A DNA stretch of 19,050 nucleotides, from assembly GCA_007119795.1 (NCBI GenBank), contig SKOZ01000070.1, forward strand, positions 1-19,050. Reading direction: 5' to 3'. The notes under the pieces are model-generated. The model did no database searches, was not told the DNA's origin, and saw only the letters and a program-made list of their open reading frames with translations. Below are positions 7,752-14,469 of the stretch, in pieces; position 1 is the stretch's first letter, and every line of letters begins with the position of its first letter. Position numbers and translations under genes: made by a program. Source of the DNA: Planctomycetales bacterium. GTDB taxonomy: Bacteria; Planctomycetota; Planctomycetia; Pirellulales; Thermoguttaceae.

Positions 7752-8045
7752 GTGAATGCCAGTCATCGCTCGCCGAAGAAGAAGCCGCGGCAGGTCGCCA
7801 AGATCGACGCCCACCGCTGCACGGGATGCGGCGCGTGTGTCGAGGTCTGCCCGGTGGATTGCATCGCCTACCGCCGCGAGGCCTCCGGGCCGCACGTGCG
7901 GCGGTGGTGTGAGATCGACGGCGATCGCTGCACCGGCTGCGCGCTCTGCATCCGCCTCCCCGCCCGCCGGCCCGACGGCTACCGGCTGCAGATCTGCCCC
8001 TGGGGAGCCGTCCACCTGACCGGTCCGCGCCGGCCACGGCACTGA
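7752..8045 (+). CDS. 2[4Fe-4S] ferredoxin, 97 aa
   Basis: A low-potential cytoplasmic electron carrier. Cluster ligands are seen as C23-x2-C26-x2-C29-x3-C33-P and C60-x2-C63-x2-C66 followed by C82-P. In bacterial two-cluster ferredoxins each cluster takes three Cys from one motif and the Cys-Pro from the other, so all eight ligands are present. The gap between C66 and C82 is 15 residues (RLPARRPDGYRLQ lies inside it) instead of about 3, making an extended loop; planctomycete ferredoxins of this kind, which I recall without having checked, share the CIRLP feature. C37 and C53 are extra cysteines. The start is GTG at 7752; no Shine-Dalgarno is evident, which fits translational coupling to the cytochrome gene 7 bp upstream. 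The basic N-terminus (KKKPR) is not a signal peptide. Confidence 0.88.
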   Translation: MNASHRSPKKKPRQVAKIDAHRCTGCGACVEVCPVDCIAYRREASGPHVRRWCEIDGDRCTGCALCIRLPARRPDGYRLQICPWGAVHLTGPRRPRH

Positions 8046-8350
8046 CGGGCGGCGGCGGACGGGGCGGCGGCCATGCGCCGCGGCGGTCCAAGCCCGGCTT
8101 GCTCGGGCCGGGCAATCGGCGATACCGACGAGCGGATATCCCGAGCTCATGGCGATTCGCCGGAAGGAGTGGGATTGACGGGCGCGTTCTGCGGCAAACC
8201 TTTTCCTGCGAAACGGCTCGGCGACCTTCCGGTGGGACCATTCGTCCGGGGGAAGCCCTGCAACGCAACGGCGGCGCGTCGAGGATCCGTTGCCAACGGT
8301 TGACGCGCCCGGTCGTTCCCTATTCGTCACCCCTGCCCGGGAGGCAAGCC
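8046..8350 (+). other. Gene-free stretch of 305 bp: hairpins, repeated CAACGG sites, promoter-like element
   Basis: No protein-like reading was found. About 47 bp after the ferredoxin stop lies a 7-bp perfect stem, GCCCGGC-N8-GCCGGGC (8092-8113), overlapping the palindrome CAAGCC-C-GGCTTG (8089-8101); it may end the upstream transcript, although no T-run follows. Further on, CAACGG occurs at 8266-8271 and 8294-8299 and inverted at 8287-8292. This allows two exclusive hairpins: GCAACGG with CCGTTGC (8265-8293) or CCGTT with AACGG (8287-8299). TTGACG at 8300-8305 directly follows. Confidence 0.4.
8300..8326 (+). promoter_or_regulatory. Possible promoter for the GH5-like gene
   Basis: TTGACG (8300-8305, 5/6 match to the -35 box) is followed after a short 15-bp spacer by TATTCG (8321-8326, 3/6 match). 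It sits just before a strong ribosome-binding site, GGGAGG (8339-8344). The inverted repeat CCGTT-GCC-AACGG (8287-8299) abuts the -35 and is placed where an operator would be. The short spacer and weak -10 keep confidence low. Confidence 0.25.
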
Positions 8351-10792
8351 ATGAACCCATCCCAACGAGTCTCTCGGCGGCTATTCTTCGGAGGCGTCGC
8401 CGATCTGGCGGCCGCTGGGGCAGCCGTGCCTTACGCGATTTCCTCCGGCGCGTTCGCCGTCGACCTTTCCGGGACGGAAGCCCAGGACGAGCGGGAGATC
8501 TGCCTGCTGAGCGAGCGGATGCCAGGACTCGACGAGACGTACGTGGCAATGCTCGCTGACCGTTTGCGAAGCGCGGCCGTTCCCGTGAGGACGATCACGG
8601 CTGAGGAGCTCGCCAGCCGCGCGGTGCTCGCACCCGATCGTGTGAAGACGGTGGTCCTCACGAACGGCACCTGCTTGCCGGCCGCCGCCTTCGAGAATCT
8701 CATGGCTTTTCTCCGGGGCGGCGGCAACCTGCTGGCCATGGGGGGGAGGGCGTTCCGTCAGCCGGTCGTGCGCTGCGGCGATGACTGGCAGACACCTGCG
8801 GAATCTGCCGAGGCTGGGAAACGCCTGGTGTTTCGCGAGGCCTTCGACGATTATGCCGTTTACGACCTCAGCGAGGTGACGTGCGTTCGCACCCATGCGG
8901 CGCAGGACTGGCTGGATACCGGACTGTGTTGGGACGGCCCGGTCGCCGGGGTTTCCGCTGTGGGGTTCGCCTCGCCGCACGAATCGACCTTTGTGCCGCT
9001 GCTCGCCGCCGAAGACGAGCACGGGCGGGTGCGCGGGTGGGCGGCGAGCATGCTCCTCCACCACGCCGGGCAATACGCCGAATCGCAATGGGGGCTCTTC
9101 GGCGTTGAAGATGCCGCCTTTTACCGCGATGAGCAGGTGCTCGATCTCCTGGTCCGGATCCTGCAGGGCTTTCACTCCGGCGCGTGGCTGAAACGCGCGC
9201 GGCGGGAGGATTCCGCCACCGCGGTGACCGGGCTGGAGCTGACGGCGCCGAAACCGCCGCCTCTCGCCATCCGGGACGGGCACTTCGTCTATCCCGATGG
9301 CCGCCGGTTCTTCATGATCGGCGTGAACATGTTCAACTCCTTCGACACGTTCTACGGGGGAGGCGTGCAGTGGGACGTGCGACGGCTCCAGCACGACTTC
9401 GCCCGCATGGAGCGGGCCGGCATCAACGCCGTCCGCATCCACGATTTCGGGCGGTTCGCCGTCGCCCGCGAGCCCCATCGGCTGGAGACCTTCCTGGAGC
9501 TCTGCCGGCGGCACGGCATCTACGTGCTCGCCGCCATCAACGTAGGAAGGCACGGGTATCTGCGCGACGGCAAGACCGCTATGCAGGCGGAAGCAAGGCG
9601 CATGGCCCGGCTGCTGAAAGACGAACCGGCGCTGCTCGGCTACGACCTGCAGAACGAGCCGTATTGGTGGGAGATCGCTCAGGCGCCTTTCCGGGGAACC
9701 GCGCTGGGCGAGCATTTCCCCGTTCCCGGCGGCGCCTGGGACGAATACATCCGCTCCCTGGAGGTGAGCGAGGCCGATTGGACGACGACCTTTCCCGGCT
9801 TGGAGGGCCCCTTGCCCCTGCCCGCGGATCCCCGCCTGCGCCGGGCTTACGAGAACGTCAACGCCATCATGGGCACCTGGATCGGCTGGCTGGTCGAAGC
9901 CATCCGCGCCGAAGATGCCGCCCATCCGATCACCGTAGGCTACAACACCATCCTCGGCTGTCTGCCCGCCAACGCGCCCCTGGAGTTCGTCTCCCACCAC
10001 GTCTACGAGCACCCTCGGGATTTGGAGCACGTCCGCCACAACCTCACCACCTTCGACCGGCTTGGGGACATCTGGTCCGACCGTCCCATCACCCTGGGCG
10101 AATTCGGTTACTCCAGCGGCGACCTCCTCGAAGGCGAGCATCTCGACGTCTACACCCAAGCCGTGGGCGAGATCGTCCACTGGCTCTATGCCCTCGCACA
10201 GGGCTACGACGGTGCCATGAAATGGCAGCTTTGCGATGCCACCCCGGCCTACCAGTGGCGGTTCGCGACCTGGCACCGCGACAACCCTGAGGCGGAGCGG
10301 CTGCGCGAACGGCGCTTCGGCATGTTCTGGCCGGACGGCACGCTGGAGGGCCGCCCCAAGCCGATCGCCTATGCGACCCGCTTCCTCCGCGACTGCGTCG
10401 ACGAGGGACTGATCGGTGGCGATCTCGAACTCAGGCGCTGTGCCAACCCGATCGGAACCGGTTACGTCTTCCGCGGCGAGAAGGTCCTCTTCGTGGGCGG
10501 CAGCGAATACTGCTCTTCCGAAATGCGCGTGGAATCGCGCCATTCGTTCAACGTGATGCTGCGCTGGGATGACCGGTCGATGACGATCCTCTCCACCGCG
10601 GACGCCACGGTGACCCTCGATCCCGAAGACATCACCCCGGGGAAACGGCTCGGTACCGCCGGGCGCGATGCTCGCCGGGCCCTCGAGGACGCCGGTGCGG
10701 GTCGGGTCCGGCTGCCGTTGCGCGAAGGAGTGCCGGTGACCCTTGCCTTGGCCGACGCCGAGAAGATCGGCTGCGCGCCGCACGCATCGTGA
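8351..10792 (+). CDS. Exported GH5-like glycoside hydrolase with N-terminal amidotransferase-fold-like domain, 813 aa
   Basis: ATG 8351 has GGGAGG 6 nt upstream and starts a twin-arginine-like signal (S-R-R-L-F-F-G-G, then a hydrophobic stretch to about residue 38), suggesting Tat export. Residues about 40-290 contain a Rossmann-like segment (KTVVLTNGT, then LMAFLRGGGNLLAMGG) typical of glutamine-amidotransferase-fold domains that are non-catalytic in many large glycosidases. Residues about 305-680 form a clan GH-A TIM barrel. This has RRFFMIGVNMFNSF at strand 1, GINAVRIHDFG at strand 2, QNEPYWWE with probable acid/base E436, and ITLGEFGY with probable nucleophile E584. Both catalytic Glu and the preceding Asn are intact. 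The C-terminal ~120 residues read as beta-strands. The nearest families are GH5-type mannanases and cellulases; the substrate cannot be told from sequence alone. It stands alone, with gaps on both sides. Confidence 0.85.
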   Translation: MNPSQRVSRRLFFGGVADLAAAGAAVPYAISSGAFAVDLSGTEAQDEREICLLSERMPGLDETYVAMLADRLRSAAVPVRTITAEELASRAVLAPDRVKTVVLTNGTCLPAAAFENLMAFLRGGGNLLAMGGRAFRQPVVRCGDDWQTPAESAEAGKRLVFREAFDDYAVYDLSEVTCVRTHAAQDWLDTGLCWDGPVAGVSAVGFASPHESTFVPLLAAEDEHGRVRGWAASMLLHHAGQYAESQWGLFGVEDAAFYRDEQVLDLLVRILQGFHSGAWLKRARREDSATAVTGLELTAPKPPPLAIRDGHFVYPDGRRFFMIGVNMFNSFDTFYGGGVQWDVRRLQHDFARMERAGINAVRIHDFGRFAVAREPHRLETFLELCRRHGIYVLAAINVGRHGYLRDGKTAMQAEARRMARLLKDEPALLGYDLQNEPYWWEIAQAPFRGTALGEHFPVPGGAWDEYIRSLEVSEADWTTTFPGLEGPLPLPADPRLRRAYENVNAIMGTWIGWLVEAIRAEDAAHPITVGYNTILGCLPANAPLEFVSHHVYEHPRDLEHVRHNLTTFDRLGDIWSDRPITLGEFGYSSGDLLEGEHLDVYTQAVGEIVHWLYALAQGYDGAMKWQLCDATPAYQWRFATWHRDNPEAERLRERRFGMFWPDGTLEGRPKPIAYATRFLRDCVDEGLIGGDLELRRCANPIGTGYVFRGEKVLFVGGSEYCSSEMRVESRHSFNVMLRWDDRSMTILSTADATVTLDPEDITPGKRLGTAGRDARRALEDAGAGRVRLPLREGVPVTLALADAEKIGCAPHAS

Positions 10793-10875
10793 CGTTGCCG
10801 CGTTCGAGGAGGAGGCTGCGAGGCCCTGGATCCCATCGGTGGTAAAGTCGGGACGCCGTTCGCGCACCCTCAACG

Positions 10876-10895
10876 GCCGGGAACGGTTGCCCGGC
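10876..10895 (+). repeat. GC-rich inverted repeat after the GH5-like gene
   Basis: A perfect 6-bp stem, GCCGGG-AACGGTTG-CCCGGC, lies 84 bp after the glycosidase stop. It has no T-run. Its loop and right arm contain the TTGCCC used as a -35 in the candidate promoter next to it, so it may be a regulatory site rather than a terminator. Confidence 0.25.
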
Positions 10896-10915
10896 GGCGA
10901 CCGTCGTGCTACAAC
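10887..10915 (+). promoter_or_regulatory. Candidate promoter for the SnoaL-like gene
   Basis: TTGCCC (10887-10892) and TACAAC (10910-10915) are exactly 17 bp apart, and TG at 10907-10908 sits one base before the -10 as in extended -10 promoters. The start codon is 60 bp downstream with GGAG at 10964-10967. AACGGTTG spanning the -35 edge (10882-10889) is identical to the sequence at the -35 edge of the preceding gene (8295-8302). Confidence 0.4.
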
Positions 10916-10974
10916 CGGCGGCATTCCGGAGGGAGGCTGGGACCCGGTTTCAGACCCGTTGACGGAGTTACCCC

Positions 10975-11382
10975 ATGTTGGAAGAGAACAAAGCGCTCGT
11001 GCGTCGGTACTACGAACAGGTCATGGGGGACCTTTCCGAGATCGACGAGATCGTCACGGACGACTTCGTCGATCACCATTTCCCGCCCGATACCCCACCG
11101 GGACCGGCCGGGGTGCGCCAGTTCTTCGAGGGTTTTGCCCGCTCGGTCTTCAGCGACATGCGGATCGAGATCGAGCGGATGGTCGCCGAGGGCGACCTGG
11201 TCGACTGCCACTTCATCCTCGTCGCCCGGCATACGGGGGAGATGGCGGGCATCGAACCGAAGGGCAATGCCATTCGCCTGCCCGCGATCAGCACCTTCCG
11301 CATCGCCGACGGCAAGCTGACCGAGGCCTGGGAAATCTTCGACAGCGGGACGCTCCTCGGCCAGATGCGCGGGGACGCGTGA
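10975..11382 (+). CDS. SnoaL-like (NTF2-fold) ester cyclase family protein, 135 aa
   Basis: The whole protein fits the SnoaL-like/ester cyclase group of NTF2-fold proteins. It has an N-terminal helix NKALVRRYYEQVM, then DEIVTDDFVDHHF (the usual His/Asp-bearing segment), GPAGVRQFFEGF, paired strands including VDCHFILVARHTGEM, and the ending F-R-I-A-D-G-K-L-T-E-A-W-E-I-F-D. The length is normal for the family. Members include polyketide cyclases but also many small proteins of unknown role; without polyketide synthesis genes nearby, a cyclase role is not supported. GGAG lies 7 nt before the ATG. No signal peptide, so cytoplasmic. It has its own candidate promoter and appears monocistronic. Confidence 0.85.
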   Translation: MLEENKALVRRYYEQVMGDLSEIDEIVTDDFVDHHFPPDTPPGPAGVRQFFEGFARSVFSDMRIEIERMVAEGDLVDCHFILVARHTGEMAGIEPKGNAIRLPAISTFRIADGKLTEAWEIFDSGTLLGQMRGDA

Positions 11383-11884
11383 CGGTCTGCCGCTCGACCG
11401 GTCCCGGCGCTATTCGGGAAGATGGCGGCCGAGTGACAAGTCCCTGCTGCAGATTCCCTTGGGCCCTCCTTAATTGTGGTGCGCATGGACCACGGGAGAT
11501 GGGTGCGGCCTCCGTATACCCCTCGCGGAGCCGGACACCCAAAGCTCTTCCCCCCAATCGCCCCAATCTCACCAAGACCTCGATATTCTCTTCATTCCTT
11601 CGCTGTCGCTCTCTCTAGAGACGGCCCCGCCAGGGGCCGATTGAGGCCGGTTCCATCGTGATTGGCTGCCCGCACCGTCACGATACCGAAGCGCCGTGCC
11701 CGTCAATTCTTGGGTTACCCATACTTGTCATACGTCGCAGACTGCTCATGCTGCGCCGATTTTCGGAGCTGCGAAATCAGACAGGTCGGTCGAATCGAAA
11801 AAGATCGCTAAACCGACACGGTCGTTTCATCCGATACGGCAACGGGTTTTCCGTCCAGACAGCAACAAGTCTTCGGGTGACATC
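11383..11884 (+). other. Gene-free stretch of about 500 bp with several inverted repeats
   Basis: No convincing protein is encoded, and part of the stretch (about 11540-11620) is noticeably less GC-rich than its surroundings. Visible structures are CGGCCCC-GCCA-GGGGCCG (11622-11639), a strong 7-bp hairpin with no T-run; ATCGTGA-N16-TCACGAT (11655-11684), operator-like with half-sites about two helical turns apart; TGGGT-T-ACCCA (11711-11721); and GTCGGT-N21-ACCGAC (11785-11817) around an A-rich segment. The first may end the upstream transcript. The others could regulate the DUF11 gene. No good -35/-10 pair was found; TTGTCA at 11725-11730 lacks a clear partner. Confidence 0.4.
11622..11639 (+). 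terminator. Strong GC hairpin, possible transcript end
   Basis: CGGCCCC and GGGGCCG form a perfect 7-bp stem around the 4-nt loop GCCA. It lies 240 bp after the SnoaL-like stop, which is far for a terminator, and is not followed by a T-run. A Rho-independent role is therefore uncertain. Confidence 0.25.
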
Positions 11885-14332
11885 ATGCGGCGCACAGTGC
11901 TCGGCGGCATCCTCGCGGCGGTAATGGCATTCGGGCCGATCGCGGCAGCCAGCGCGCAGCCACCGGCCGGTCCACGGACGCTGGTCGATCGGATCGACGG
12001 CTTTCTCGGCGACCTCTTCCAAAGGCGAGAGGCAGGAGAGGAACCCGAAATCCCAGCTCCGCCCCCCGTTACCCCCGGAACAGCCACTGCCCGGGCAGGC
12101 TCGAACATCTCCACGCGGGGGCCGGCAGGATCCGCGGAACCAGGGGGCCGAAGGGAGCCGTTGCCGACCAGTGCAGTCCCTCGGGCCAACACTCCCCTGG
12201 GCGTTCCTGTCCAGGGCAACTTTGCCCGCCAGAGGCACTTCCCGGAGGTTCCCACGGCATCGGCCAATCGCCGCGAATCGCTTCGCTCACCCCTCGATAT
12301 GGCGCAAGCGACGCGCGCCGATTCCCCGGCAGGGGGGCATGGGGACGCTTCATCCACGCAGATTGCCGCGGCATCGGATCAGGCCCCGTCGCAGACGCTG
12401 GCGGCGCCTCGCAGTGAGGGGCACGTACCGCTCCATCGACGGCTCTCCGCCGTGCGGCATCCGGACCTCGGTTCGGCGAGCCCCCCTGGGGCCCCCGGTG
12501 CCGCGGGCGGCCGGACCGACCGTCCCCGGGGTGCTGCCGCGCTTCGCGACGAGGACCTGCTCGACCGCACCGCGGTGGAGGTCTACGCGTCCGACGTGAC
12601 CGAGGCGATGCAGATTGAGGAGCCCGAGCTCCCCACCTACCAGACCGCTTCACGACCCGCGCTGGCTCCGTCGCGCCCTGCAGCCGCGGACCCGCCGGTC
12701 CCATCCGGCGACACGGCTCCCTCGGCGCCGACTCTTGCCCCGGCTCCAACTTCGGTGGAGCGGTCGCAGCGAGAGGCGAACGAGGTCACACCGACCCTCG
12801 CCGCATCGGGCGGCCGGGCGCCGCGCCCCGCCGTAGAGACCGCGCCGGCCGACCGTCGACCCGCCGTGGCCAACGACGACCGTTTGCTGGTCACGCGAGA
12901 GGGTCCGATCCTCAACGTCAAGACCCTCGGTCCCGCACGGATCGCCGTTGGCAAGGAATCGGCGTACGAGGTGGTGATGGAAAATACCGGAACCGTAGCG
13001 GCCGACGAGGTCGTCGTGCAGATAGCCCTCCCCGAGTGGGCCGAAGTCTTGGCCGCCGAGGCCACGGCGGGGGCCACGCAGACTGCCGAGGACGAAACGG
13101 GAACCTTCGTCTGGCGTATCGGCCGTCTGGACGCCGCTGCACGGCAGCGCCTCGTGCTGCGGATCGTCCCCCGGCAAAGCCGTGCCATCGACTTGGCCGT
13201 CCGTTGGAACTACACCCCCGTCGCCGTGCAGGCGGTCATCGAGGTCCACGAACCGCGGCTCGAAATGCATCTCACCGGGCCGGAAGAAGTCGAGTACGGC
13301 GAGAAGCAGCTCTTCCGCCTGGAACTGCGCAACACCGGTACCGGCGAGGCGGAGGACGTGGTCCTCACGCTGATGCCCATCGCCCCAGGCCAGCAGCCGG
13401 TGACCCATCCATTGAAGACCCTCGATCCGGGTGATAAAGAGACCGTCGATCTCGAGCTCGTACCCCGGCAGGGCGGCGAGCTGGCCATCGAAGTCCTCGC
13501 CCGATGCGAATCGGGCAACGAGGTGCGGTTGGCCGAGCGGGTACGGGTCCGCCGTCCCGAGCTGCACGTCGAGGCGGAAGGTCCGGCCCTCCAGTTCCTG
13601 GGCACGCTGGCCACGTACCGCGTGGTGGTTGCCAATGAGGGCGACGCCGCGGCGCGCGACCTGGTGGTCACGGCCCACATCCCCGAATCGGCCCGCTTCA
13701 TGCTCTGCGACGATGAGGGGCAGACCGACGCCGAAGAGACCCGCGTCACCTGGAGCGTCGACGTCCTGGAGCCCGGCGAAGAGCGCGTCTATTCCGTCCA
13801 ATGCCAGTTAGTGGCCGCGGGGACCAACCGTCTCGAGGTCTTCGCCGCCGCCGCCCACGATCTGGCTGCCGAGGCGGTGGCCGCCACCCGCGTCGAGACC
13901 ATTGCCGACCTGGCCCTCGAGGTGAGCGACCCGCCCGGTCCCATCCCCGTCGGCGAGCCGGCAACCTACCGCGTCCGCATTCGCAACCGGGGGAGCGAAA
14001 CGGCGCGGAACGTGGAAATCATCGGCTACTTCTCACACGGCATCGAGCCGGTCTCCGTCGAGGGCCTCCCCTACCGCCTCAGCCCCGGCCAGGTGGTTTT
14101 CGAGGCCATCGAGCGAATCGCTCCGGGTGAGGAGATCCTCCTCTCCATCACCGCCGAGGCCGAGGCGGCAGGCAATCACATCTACCGAACCGAGGTCCAC
14201 TGCCGCCCTGTCGGGATCCGCCTGGTGAGCGAGGAGACCACTCACTTCTACGACGGCTCCCTGGCCGACCGCCGCGGCGATGCGCCGCAGCCGCGGACCG
14301 CCGCCAGCCCGGGCGGCGCCGGCAGCCGTTGA
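11885..14332 (+). CDS. Secreted surface protein with four DUF11/CARDB-like repeats, 815 aa
   Basis: ATG 11885 begins a clear Sec signal peptide (MRRTVLGGILAAVMAF... with AxA cleavage after residue 24) and is preceded by GGGTGA at 11875-11880. The in-frame sequence upstream of it lacks protein character. Residues 25-330 are a long Pro/Ala/Arg/Ser-rich, probably disordered linker. From about 335, four Ig-like repeats of DUF11/CARDB type begin near residues 335, 455, 558 and 673; each carries the pattern G-x-x-x-x-Y-x-V-x-x-x-N-x-G-x-x-A-x-x-V. Similar planctomycete proteins are annotated as OmcB-like or DUF11 proteins and are thought to be cell-envelope structural proteins. No enzyme motif is seen, and no sortase or PEP-CTERM sorting tail. 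Sure of the family; role inferred. Confidence 0.85.
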   Translation: MRRTVLGGILAAVMAFGPIAAASAQPPAGPRTLVDRIDGFLGDLFQRREAGEEPEIPAPPPVTPGTATARAGSNISTRGPAGSAEPGGRREPLPTSAVPRANTPLGVPVQGNFARQRHFPEVPTASANRRESLRSPLDMAQATRADSPAGGHGDASSTQIAAASDQAPSQTLAAPRSEGHVPLHRRLSAVRHPDLGSASPPGAPGAAGGRTDRPRGAAALRDEDLLDRTAVEVYASDVTEAMQIEEPELPTYQTASRPALAPSRPAAADPPVPSGDTAPSAPTLAPAPTSVERSQREANEVTPTLAASGGRAPRPAVETAPADRRPAVANDDRLLVTREGPILNVKTLGPARIAVGKESAYEVVMENTGTVAADEVVVQIALPEWAEVLAAEATAGATQTAEDETGTFVWRIGRLDAAARQRLVLRIVPRQSRAIDLAVRWNYTPVAVQAVIEVHEPRLEMHLTGPEEVEYGEKQLFRLELRNTGTGEAEDVVLTLMPIAPGQQPVTHPLKTLDPGDKETVDLELVPRQGGELAIEVLARCESGNEVRLAERVRVRRPELHVEAEGPALQFLGTLATYRVVVANEGDAAARDLVVTAHIPESARFMLCDDEGQTDAEETRVTWSVDVLEPGEERVYSVQCQLVAAGTNRLEVFAAAAHDLAAEAVAATRVETIADLALEVSDPPGPIPVGEPATYRVRIRNRGSETARNVEIIGYFSHGIEPVSVEGLPYRLSPGQVVFEAIERIAPGEEILLSITAEAEAAGNHIYRTEVHCRPVGIRLVSEETTHFYDGSLADRRGDAPQPRTAASPGGAGSR

Positions 14333-14469
14333 CCCTCCCGCCAAGGGCAAAGTCGGCGGCTTTCGCCGGGGGCGGCTTGCCGCTTGACGGTGGCAGGCGG
14401 CGGGCCGCGGACTTACCATGGACGGTCGGAACGTGGAACCCGATCCCCCCGACCCCCGTGGAGAGACCG

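Noticed and set aside
8073..8303. Possible 76-aa protein between the ferredoxin and GH5-like genes
   Set aside because: Its composition is that of translated GC-rich intergenic DNA, it has no ribosome-binding site, and it overlaps repeats and a candidate promoter.
8381..10924. Very long open frame on the minus strand opposite the GH5-like gene
   Set aside because: It is antisense to a protein with intact catalytic motifs, has no recognisable domain, and is expected from the high-GC codon usage. Other long minus-strand frames (1808-3178, 3383-5236, 6197-7732) were rejected for the same reason.
11696..11884. N-terminal extension of the DUF11 protein
   Set aside because: The extension would precede a normal Sec signal peptide at 11885, and the region holds inverted repeats and lower GC content.
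14384..14419. TTGACG followed by TACCAT before the second glycosidase-like gene
   Set aside because: The spacing is about 24 bp, too long for a sigma70-type promoter, and other pairings have weak matches.
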